This document shows, in pieces, positions 23,501-35,500 of a stretch of 64,000 bases of DNA. The notes below the pieces were generated by a model. It made no database searches and had not been told where the DNA came from. It saw only the letters and a list, made by a program, of their open reading frames with translations. Source of the stretch: Phallusia mammillata (Eukaryota > Chordata > Ascidiacea > Phlebobranchia > Ascidiidae); contig QLIY01000758.1 in the NCBI GenBank assembly GCA_003260075.1, positions 1-64,000 of the forward strand, in the 5' to 3' direction. The stretch's first letter is position 1. The number at the start of each line of letters is the position of its first letter. Both the position numbers and the translations under genes were made by a program.

Positions 23501-26500
23501 CCTTGTAAAAAAAACTGATTATGCTTTTCCTCAGTAAAATAAAGTTAATACAATCATATCAGTATTGCAGATTCTATACCAAAAGTTGCTTAACAATGAA
23601 CTCATTACTAAAACACAAAACCAAACCGGCAACAAACTTGAACAGATTGTTGTTTTACCGATTTTCAGTTTTTGAGCCCAGATTCGTACAGTTTCAGTAA
23701 GCAGCGGATCGTCGCCTAGCAACCGTGCGCGAGCCAATCCGACCGCTTCACGATAATGTTTGTTGTCGCGTAGCAACAAGACCGCTTCTTTGATCTACGT
23801 ACAGCAAGAAACTGAGGTTTAATATAACAATGGGAATACTGAGCTAGAAAAGTCAGCTAAAAATCGAATGCGAAATTTCAAACAAAGTCGATTGCAATTA
23901 TAGCTATAAAAACATGAACATTTTGTTTGCGGAACAAAAGAAACACGGTGACTATTCTATATCTCATATATGTCGAGACCACAATACTCGGTACCATTAA
24001 ACCATGCCCACATACGGCACACTACCTTGTTGCAAGCGACGAGGTATTGGGAAGCGTGTAGGAACATTCCGTCTCGTATCAGTTGGTCGGCAAAGGCACC
24101 GGCCGCATGCAGCCATACGTCATAACCTGCTAGGGGCGCGAGCGCCACCAGCTGGTCAGTCAAGTCGTTCCGCTCGATCGCCTCCTCAACTGCACCTACA
24201 CACAGCACTATTGCTGTCAATCATGATTAAAAAAATGACTCCACTTTTCGGGAACCAGTTTAAAATCGTGTTAATTTACTTACTTTGTCCAAATTGTTAT
24301 GCCTTCGCCCCTGATACATACTTTAACAATGATTTGCAGAATCATAGTACGCTAGGGCCAATAAAGGCTTCATACCACATCAGCCGGTTACCAAGATTTC
24401 TATATGGCAAGGCGTAGGCTAGAAAAATCTAGCCTGCGGTGGGATTCGAACCAACGACAGGTAGTCTTTCCGGGACTCGCGCTCTACCAACCGAGCTACA
24501 CAGGCTCAGTGGTGAACCCGTCTAAAGTCGAATCACAGGCACTGTTGCCTGCCTCGTATGCTGCACATGTCAGCTGGTTACGCCTTCGTACCCCAGCTAG
24601 CTGGTTACGTACGTGGTTAACGCCTTCAATGGGCCTGGTATACTGTGATTTGCCGTGATCGCTGATCTGCATTGACGCTTTAGGGGTGATCTCAGTTATG
24701 AATTTATGTTCTTCTTACTTTACAGAATGTGTTAACTTTCGGGCGTAACCAGCCACCCAGTATGAAATCCACACAGATAAATTACACTGGCCAACACAAT
24801 TTTTGGTGTCTTTAATGTTAAAACTGATATTGACTAATTTTGGGGTGCTGATTTCAAAAATCATTATGGTTTTCTTCAATCACAAAATAAAATTTATGAC
24901 CATATTGATTCAATGACTTTAAAATCATGCTTTTATGTGTTTGTTAAAGTTTTGTTACATTATACACATCAATTTCCTACAGTGCAGTCAGTTTCATAGC
25001 ATGAATATGCGTTCTATGCTTATGCTCTGTCTAAAAATGGTTGGTGCAGGCTAGCGGTAACTTTAAACTATACGTGTTTTATGGAGTGATTTTCAGACTA
25101 GTAAAGCAAGGTGGTAAAACTAAAATTAATAGTGGCTAGGTCATCTATAAGGTGTTGCATGAATTACCAAGATGTTTTATGCTACATTACTGGTGACTAC
25201 CCATACAACACAACTAAAAAAAAAAAAAAAGATCTGTATCAAATGTGCATATCTTGCACACTTCGATGTGGCTTTAGGGGTTTAGGACAAGCAATGGGCT
25301 CCACTTACCTAATGTTGACTGGAATATTGCAGTAATGGACAAAAACAGTAGAAAGGGACTGAAATTATTAGAAAGAGTACATAACTAAGTTATTAAGCGG
25401 TCTGAAAAATTCGGTACGAAAATGAGTATAAAGCTACACTTCCCTTAAAACGTAGGGGATATAAATGATGAGAATTAAGTTGAAAGGTTCCAACAGGATA
25501 TCAGTAAAACGAAACGTGTCAGGGAAGAGGGAATAATGTGGTCCTGGCTAACTGCTGTTGGTCAAATAAACGGGACGATATTGCTGCCAGTCATTTCCGA
25601 AAGTTACAGAAGTACATGTGTAGGCCTATACCCGATATACCTAAAAACTTACAAATTTGAAACCATTTTTTGTTTTATGTGTTGAATTTTGTTGGTTAGG
25701 AGTGTCAACCTGTTACATTTAAAATTAAATTCAAAATTTTGTTCTTGCAAAAACGTCAATTCCAAATAAAATACTCAAAACCAGTTTCACTATAGTGTAT
25801 ACATATAGATTGTTTTTCAAATGTTGATGTACCATAACAGGAAAACTAGACGTGATGCAGATAAGCCGATTGCATTTTTGAAATCAGGGCACTAGAATTA
25901 GTCAAAATCAGTTAAAACATTGCAGACACCAGTAAACAAGTATTTTTTTGTTGCCCAGTGTAATCTGTCAACAAACAGCTAAACCACACAGCAACATACC
26001 GACGATGTCACCTCTCCACGACTTGAGGGTATAAGATCCATCAAAATTCTCGGATTCAAGGAGTTTTTTCTCTTCCTGGTGAAACATCCTGTGTGTGGGA
26101 AATATACAGATCAGCAACAAACACTTGATATGGGCAAAGTTGTTTTAACGTTGGAATTTATTTCTTTATTATATTTACATCTTACACAAGAATGGGGAAT
26201 TTTAACATCAAGGAAAACGATAGGCTTTATTACTCTTACATTAATCAAAACTGTTAATAAACATAAAGTCGCATGTGGTGCAAGGTATTAAAAAAAACAT
26301 GACAGTCTTTAAAGCCTAAATACAATTTAGGAATAATGCCTTGTACTATTTTAACATTGTCCGTTTTTTTTCAAATCATTTTACCCATAGTAGCCTAAGT
26401 GATTTTACTATATTTTATGCAAATGTTTGTGTTTATCTCAAACAAATATCATTAGCTTTCAACTTTACATTTCGAAAGCAGACCACCCTGTGTTAAACCC

Positions 26501-29500
26501 TCTCACCTATAAGCGGCTGATCTGCTCCCAGGGGGGGGGGGATTTCATTAGCTTTCAACTTTACATTTTGAAAGCAGGCCACCCTGTGTTAAACCCTCTC
26601 ACCTATAAGCGGCTGATCTGCTCCCATACATTCCTAAGTTGGTCCGCTCGTCCACAATTGATGCTGAAACTTGGTTTGTCTGCAACCTTATTATGTCGAC
26701 ACAATCCAGCTGCTGATGCTCTTTGCTGCGGTTATCCTGTGAAGTTTGTGGTTTAAATCTTTTTTAAAGGAAGAAAAGTTTTAACTCATCTTTAGCCCAG
26801 CCAAGACAGCGAGCACCTCAGGTCGTAATATATATATTGATTCATGTTGAATATTAAGCATACGCCGAACTCGTATATGGATTGCGAACATTTCATAGGA
26901 TTGAAACAAAAAATGCTTTAAGCTTTTTAATTTCGCCCGCCTTAATAAAGATGCACTATTTAAGTCTCAACAACATTGTTCTAAAAAATTTTCCCCACTG
27001 TCCTGTGGCTGTTATTCGAACTCTCACCATGGCAACCGTGATTGGAAACAAATTCTTCACTCGCCGCCTTCTCGTCACGTGACCCGAATCTCCCGCGACG
27101 TCGTTGGTCACGTGACTGGCGGCGATCTCACGTGACTTCGAAAGTTCGTCGAGTGCCGCGCGAATTTGGGGCGACGGTGCGGGGATTTCCCCTTCCCCCT
27201 CGTTGTTAGGGGTGAAGGGCGGGGCATCGGGGTCAAGGGGGTGATTCACATCATCTATCCTAGGTTGAAAGTGTTTTGAATTGAGTGTGCTGTCGCAATG
27301 CCACCAAAATTTCAGTCTGGTATTTACATCCACTATAAACCAAATATATTAAATCAGTGGTTCCCAATCAATTTTGTAATTTGTACGGGGCAATTTGTGT
27401 CACAATATTAATCTCTTGCTGGTTGTCTGTGCTATTTGTTATTGCTGCATTTGCCATATATGAGCTGAAAGTGGAATATTAGAGGCTATAGCGCTTATAA
27501 TCGAGAGTCTAATTTTTGTTCTAAGAATTAGATTAAAATATAATATCGACTAAAAGGGTGCACAGGACAAAAAAGGTTGGGAACCACTGTATTAAGTAGT
27601 TACAAGTGTTGAATAATATATTTCCTACTTTTGACTTTTGTCCAAATCCATTTCTGCCAACAATTCTGCTTTTTTCTTCTCAAGCAGAAAATCAAGTTCA
27701 CAGTCGACACTTTCTCCATTTGTGTGTTGGGATCCTGTAAATGAGTTATTATGTTAATGGTGGACCAGTTATACTAATAATCACAAAGTTATGATATGTG
27801 CCACAGTTACACACTTCATTTACTTGTTTTGGTTGACCGTGTGTTAACAGATAGCTTAACTGGAATGAAAAGATGTAGTGACATTTTAAAAATATAGGTC
27901 TATCTATCTATGCATCATTTGCCAATTTACAGATTTTTTTCAAAACCCTTTTCGGACGATTCTGAAAAGCAGGAAACAATAATAAGCCAAACTTTGATTT
28001 TCGGTTTTAATTTGCAACAACTATTTTAATGATAACCATAATAGCAAATACAACTAACATTAAACTGTAGAAAATCATCTTTTGGCACAAAAAGAAGCTG
28101 AAAACAATAAACAAACATCTGCACACTTTAAGGAAAATTTGAAACTCCTTTACCATTGACTTGTGTGTTGGGAGTTTGAAGTGGAGATGTAATATTAGGT
28201 TTGTTAGGTTGAATCTTTTTCTTTTTGTTCTTTCTTTTCCACTGACCACTTTGTTTCTGAGTGAATCCAACATGCTGGAGTTCTGGTGGCCACAAAAAAG
28301 TTACTTAAGATTCAGTATCAAATGAAAAAGCAAAGAAAGGTAACGAACCCAGGCAGAATATGGAAAAAACTGTATATTCAGTCAAAAGCATACTACAGAA
28401 TTTTATTCAACTGAATTAACTTTTTAACTATTTTTAACCGACAAAGCTTATGCAAACATAAAAACTATGATACCTACCAGTAGGTGGAGATGTATGCTCT
28501 TGTTTTGCATGATTCCAAACATGTACGGAATAATCATCGGCCCCAGAATAAATCAGGCCACTACTTTCACCATCATCTGCAACAGAGCTCCAATGCACAC
28601 AAAGAATGCGACCTTCATGACCTCGATAGTTGGATAGAGGTCGCTCAGTCATTAAATCCCAAACCTTTGAGCAAAACAAGTCCAATAAAGGTTAAATGGA
28701 AACAAATCATCCACAAATGTTCAAGAGTCATTTTACTTGATGCAGCAAGTTGTTTGCGAAAGAACTGAATTGTGACATGCTCTTGTTAATAATGCAATGT
28801 TCATTAGAGAAAAATGCATATTAAATCACTTTATTTTATACCTATAAAATATTTATTTTAAACCAACATGAAAAACACACAGATTTCATTAGATGAAACT
28901 CACTATACCCCGATATTAGAAAGCCAAAATCTATTTAAACCCTGAAATATAATAAACTAAGATGACAGTCAAACTGGGATCCTTCAAATGGACCTGTACC
29001 ACAATTTCTGAAAACATTAAATTTTTGATCGGGAATAATTTTTCCACCTGAACAGTTCCATCATACGAAGCTGAAACAAGCTGGTTGGAATTTCTTTTGT
29101 TCCATGAAATGCTCGTTATTCTTCCCAAGTGGCCAGAAAGACTCCGAAATGCCTCAGTAATAACAGGAACATCTGCATTTGGAACACGATTTAGTTTATA
29201 TTCAATAAATTGTTTAAAATTAAACCAAAATATTTTGCAAATGCTCTAATACTCAAATAAGTGAAAAAATGACTCACTATCTTAATGTAAACAGTTCAGT
29301 ATTTGGAAATCTTTTTTTTTTAATATCAGGTAAATAGAAAACAAAGAGGCTGTACAAAATACTTGACTATGTGAAATATTTTTCCTGTGAATATTTAAAC
29401 TAAAAATTTCACAACACAAAATCATGTCACCATTGACCTTCATGTTGTTGTTGTTTCCAATCTTCAATCACCGAAGTGAGATCGCTGACACAAATTGTGG

Positions 29501-32500
29501 ATGAATTGGAACCTGATGCAAGCAGTGATTTGTCTGAAGAAAAAGGATAGTTATGAAACATATTGAATACAGCTGTTAAGATAAAAGAGAAAAAATATTT
29601 TTTGCTCAGTTTTTGTAAATGCAAGTATTGTTTTGGCAAAGTTTTTGGTATTGTTTTGAAATCTATTCAATTGATCAAATCAGAAAAGGCACTACAGGCA
29701 ACAGAAAAAGAAATGTTTTGCTCAGTTTTTGTAAATGCACCATAGTATTGTTCTCACAAAGTTTTTAAGTGTTGTAAAAAGATGACTTTAAACCAGGGCT
29801 CAGCTACGTGTAGCTCATGGGCGTTATCCAGTCCGCCAGACACAAAATAGTCCTCTAAAAGTTCCTACTATAAAAAAATGCCGTTTAATGATGAAAAAAC
29901 TATCCTTTGGTGCTTTGAACAAATGTTTTCAAATTTTCACATCCCAAACAATTCCACTTTAATCATCAACACAATTGCCCTACGTTTCATAAATATTGCA
30001 TAAGGGCGGTTTCTTTAGGTAAAGCCAGTTTTGAATCTAAACTGTAAACACATGAGTGAAAAGGAAAGTAGAAAGTAATTAATGCATTCTCCAATAATAT
30101 AAGTGCAAGTAAGTGCCAAAGCATTCAGAAAAGTAGGCATTTTTTCTAATTTAGTTTATCAAGCAAAATTATGCTTACCTCCGATATTTGTGCAAGGCGA
30201 CCATGACAAACAGTTTATGATCTTGCTGTGAACTTTTACAGTTGTTATGATTTCCATGTGTGGAGATGTAAAGATGTCAAAAGTTCTGGCAAAAATGTTG
30301 ACAATAATTCAAGTACAAAAATTAGTTTTATAGGTCCCATTCAAATACATTATTCTTGCAACATGTTTAATTCATAAACATTATTTAATTTCAACCGAGC
30401 ACAGTTTTCAATAGTATCTGTTTTTGTGTTTTTTTCCTTTTTTAAATAGAGGGCATCCATTACCGGAAAACACTTGATTCAGTACATTAAGAATATATTT
30501 GTTTATTATTTTGCCAAATTTGGCAAGATTTTGCAAAAAATAATAAACATACAGCCTTGAATGACAGAAAATAACAAACCCATTATCATTTCCGACAGCT
30601 ACCGGGGGGGGGGGATTTGTTTATTATTTTGCCAAATTTGGCAAGATTTTGCAAAAAATAGAAAACATACAGTCTTGAATGACAGAAAATAACAAACCCA
30701 TTATCATTTCCGACAGCTACCACACTCATATCATCTTTCCACTGGATGTCGCTGTGCTTCGGCTGAGTAAAGTTGAAACCGCTGTTGGTTTCATTAATAA
30801 GTCTGTTGACATTCAGCGCATCAGCAGAAAGATCCTACAATAAAACTTTGTCATAAACACATAATATTTACTGAAGGTAAAACTACAAATCAACATGAGC
30901 TGAAATGCTATGAATATATAGGCTAGTTTTTGCCACAGGTACAGACCAACAGCAAATACTTATTCTTTATGACTAAAGTGTTTCCAACATTCCATACATA
31001 ATTTGTTTGTAACATACTAATTATTGCATAAAGGCCATAAATAAGTTTTTACTATGTCATGTTTGCTAGAATACAACCACAATCTTTAGTTTTAAATGCT
31101 TTGTACAATGTATAAACTTGATCCAAGCATTTATAAAACAAAATCAATTATAAAACACTGAATTTCACAACAATATGGAAAACAAAATCAATTATAAAAC
31201 ACTGAATTTCACAACAATATGGAAAACATACCAAAGGTTGGTGCATGAGAATTGTGCCCTCTCCACCACAAGTAAACAAACAAAACTCATCGGCAGATTG
31301 CGTTTCGGGTCGGTCTTTGCTGTAACACTTCGGTCCCCATGACATCCCATATACTGCCCTCATGTGGTAGGACTCAGATATGACAGGAGGACGTTGGGTC
31401 AAAACATCGTACAAGCCAACCTGGGTTAAGTTTTACAAGAGAATGGTTGAATTTCTCTTGGATGTTTATGGCCTGGCAATTTAAATAATTTTCTACCTTT
31501 CCATCTTCTGTTCCAAATCCAAGAAGACCTTCCTTCATTGGATGCCAGGGGGGGGGGTCCCTCTCCCCCACAAGTATACAAACAGAACTCATTGGCAGAT
31601 TGCGTTTCGGATCGGTCTTTGCTGTAACACTTCGGTCCCCATGACATCCCATATACTGCGGGGGGGGGGGCTTAGAGACATCACCTGAACACACCATATA
31701 TGGTCAAGCCTATATTTAAACTGGGTAGGCTAGCCAGAACCATCCATTTAAGGATGTGCCAAAACTGTAAATGTTCTGTTTGGTCGAGCACAGAGAAACT
31801 GACGTGAATGCTCAGTGCTCGGCCGAGCACATTCAATGCATTATGTCAGGGGGGGGGGACTTAGAGACATCACCTGAACACACCATATATGGTCAAGTCT
31901 ATATTATGAATTACGTAGGCTAGCCAGAACCATCCATTTCTAATTTGCTTTTTGTCCAGCAATGCCACTTAGTATATTTTGAAATTTATGCTTGACTGTT
32001 CAACTTAAAGTACCAATGTCACAAACTAAGTTAAGCAATGTTTTAATATTGTTTAAAAACTCCGACACATAAATGACACATATGCTATTGATCTCATTTT
32101 TTACTTGACACATTTTAAATAGTTTTGTGCCGAAACACGGTACTAAGTATCCACGTTTGAGTCCAGCACTTGTTCAGTCAACATAACATTGTAAAATATT
32201 TTGAATGCAGATTTAGTTAGTTTTATGATAACTGCTACCTTTTCTTTGACACCTTGCCAGAGTACCATGACGTCAAATTGATTTCTGGGGTTTTTCGTCT
32301 TCCAAACTCGGATCACTCCATCACCGACTCCGAGGGCAATTAAACTCGGATCCACAGGGGAGGCTGAAAAATATGAAACTAGAGACAATCCAAGTGGGCA
32401 AAGAATGGAAGATGCAATCACTAAACGGCAAAAAGCAATATATACTTGGTTATGTTAGCATAACAGGCTGTGAAAATGACTTCTCCATTAATAAGCTGTT

Positions 32501-35500
32501 GCTGCCAGGTATGATGTTAAAAAAAAATGTTCAAAGAGCATTGCACTTTTTATTATAACAACTGACGTTTCAACGTCCCATATGAGATGCCCTCTCAGGG
32601 TTATGGCATTTTATACAACACCAAGATTATATAAAGCAACAAAAGCATCAAAACACAAAAAAAGCGTTACCATGTCATATCCATCTTTTTACCCTACCAC
32701 CAACTATTACATTACCTAATTATAAAATAAGGATAATTTAATTTCTAAACACAATGTTATGTATTGTATGACCACTGTACATGTTACGGATCCAAACTTA
32801 CAAAAGTCATGTAGCTCCCACATAAATGGACCAGCCTGGTTTTAAACTAACCTGAAATAACATACACAAATCCTCCTAGGGGGGGGGGGTTAATTCCACA
32901 CTAGTTTTATAGCTTTCCAAAGTCCCTGATGTCACCAGCGGTGTGTTAGACCCCAGAAATATGTGTTATCCCTACATCTGACACATTTATTAAAACAGTG
33001 ATTTAATTTCATGGATATTGGAGTTTTGTATGTTTGCAAGGCTTAAACATGCAAATTTAATGCTCGGGTCAGTTTGTGCAACTGTTCGGCTGAGCAAGGA
33101 GCATCAAAGACAGTGATGCTCGGTACCAAGTAGCCACAAATAAGTTTAGCAATGTCTTAAAATTGTTTACATACTGCAACACATAAATGCAACATTCACA
33201 ACGGTTGGCACTTTTTACTTGACACATTTTAAAACACACGGCACTAAGTATCCACGTTTGAGTCCAGCACTTGTTCAGTCAACATAACATTGTAAAATAT
33301 TTTTAATGCACATTTAGTTAGTTTTATGATAACTGCTACCTTTTCTTTGACTCCTTGCCACAAAACCATGACGTCAAATTGATTTCTGGGGTTTTTCGTC
33401 TTCCAAACTCGAATCACTCCATCACCGACCCCGAGTGCAATTAAACTGGGGTCCACCGGTGAGGCTTAAAAATATGAAAGAAACTGGAGACAATGCAAGC
33501 GATCAAAGAATGGGAAATATAAAGACTGAAATACCAAAGCAGTACTTAGTTATGTTAGCCTAACAAGCTGTGAACATGACTTTTCAATAAATAAGCTGTT
33601 GCTGCCAGGCATATGTTCAAATAGCTAATGCTCTTCCAGAAGTTTTATCATAAACAACAAACATTTCGACACCCATTCGAGTAGCCTTCTCAGGGTTATG
33701 GCATGTTATGAAACACCAAGATTTTAAAAAGCGACAAAGGCATCAAAACACACAAAAAAGAGCAATAACATGTCTTCTTAATCTTTTTACCCTACCCCTA
33801 TTACACCTGATTATGTAATGGGGAGAATGTAGCCCCCCAAACACAATGTTATGTATTGTACGACTAATGTGCATGCCACCGATCCAAATTTACAAAAAGT
33901 CGTGAAGCTCCCACATAAGTTGATCAGCCTGGTTTTAAACTAACCTGAAATAACATACACAAATCCTCCTAGAGTAGGTAAGGACCAAACAGGAGGGGAG
34001 TTTAGAGAATCAAGCGACCAAAACTTGACTGTTCTGTCCATCGATGTTGTGACTAAGTGTTGTGAACCCATTGCACCTTCACACATGTTGAATACAACTC
34101 TCTGGTGGCCGGAATCAGGATTGTCACTTGATAACACCTGTAGAAAATGTTGATTTGTTAGACATTCTACATGGCATGAACTTAATAGCAAGTAAATAAG
34201 TTGGTTTTCAAAATTTTCCAGNGACCAAACAGGAGGGGAGTTTAGAGAATCAAGCGACCAAAACTTTACTGTTCTGTCCATCGATGTTGTGACTAAGTGT
34301 TGTGAACTAGTTGCACCTTCACACATGTTGAACACAACCCTCTGGTGGCCAGAATCAGGATTGTCACTTGATAACACCTGTAGAAAATGTTGATTTGTTA
34401 GACATTCTACATGGCATGAACTTAATAGCAAGTAAATAAGTTGGTTTTCAAAATTTTCCAGCACAACGATATTACAAAAATGGGTCATGTGTAAGGCCCA
34501 GCAAAAACCGGAAAACTTTATGATTTACTCATAATTAAAAACAACAAAATATAACAAATGACTTTAAACAAACGCTGATGAGTTTATAGCACAAAAATGT
34601 GGGATCAGTGTTGTACTTTGATATTACCACAAATGAAAACTTTGCAAGAACAAGATGTTTACTTGATACATTTCCTTGTCGTGTTTTGAAACATCCCATG
34701 AAATAACATCACCATTAAATGATGCTGAAAAGAACTGAGATATTGAGTTTTCTGACCAGAGAAGCGTCACATAAAGTCGTGTTGTCTCATCATTCACTCT
34801 TTTGCCTAAAATTGAATAAACAATGATGGTGTGAAATATTGTAGCCGGTTGAGATTTTTTTTACTTTACGGGGGGGGGGTGTTTGTTTTCAAAATTTTCC
34901 AGCACAACTAAATTACAAAAATGGGTTATGTGTAAGGCCATGCAAAAACCGGAAACTTTGTGATTTACTCTTAATTGAAAACAACAAAATATAACAAATG
35001 ACTTTAAACAAACACTGATGAGTTTATAGCACAAAAATGTGGGATCAGTGTTACACTTTACCACAAATGAAAACTTTGCAAGAACAACATGTTTACTTGA
35101 TACATTTCCTTGTCGTGTTTTAAAACATCCCATGAAATAACATCACCATTAAATGATGACGAGAAGAACTGAGATATTGAGTTTTCTGACCACAGAAGCG
35201 TCACATAAAGTCGTGTTGTCTCATCATTTACTCGTTTGCCTAAAATTGAAAAAACAAAGATTGTGTGAAATATTGTAGCCGGTTGAGATTTTTTTTACTT
35301 TACAGTCATTGGACAAAACTATCTAACATGAGTAACTCTGTGTTGGTAACAGCAACATAAATAAAAGTCCAGAAACAAAAAAGGAATTGCTGTTATTTTT
35401 TAGGTAAAATTTTTTATGACGAATAATAGAATTATATCTGTTTTTACCCTTTGAAGGCCTTGATGGAAGTTTAAGTAATTTTACACATTTTCCTTTAGAC

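Noticed and set aside
24435-24507. Functional tRNA gene
   Set aside because: A and B boxes and an acceptor stem are visible, but the T stem is imperfect and the same head plus tail recurs at 20.3 and 61.8 kb, so it is a SINE.
32562-33690. Hammerhead motifs at about 32.57 and 33.66 kb (minus)
   Set aside because: GAAAC or GAAAT and arms are recognisable, but the first core reads CTGAGAG or CTGAGAA in place of CTGATGA, so they are decayed relatives.
32239-35239. Genuine internal duplication of WD40 exons in gemin5
   Set aside because: Each pair straddles a G-run or N, intron flanks are duplicated too, and one copy of each fits the family length.
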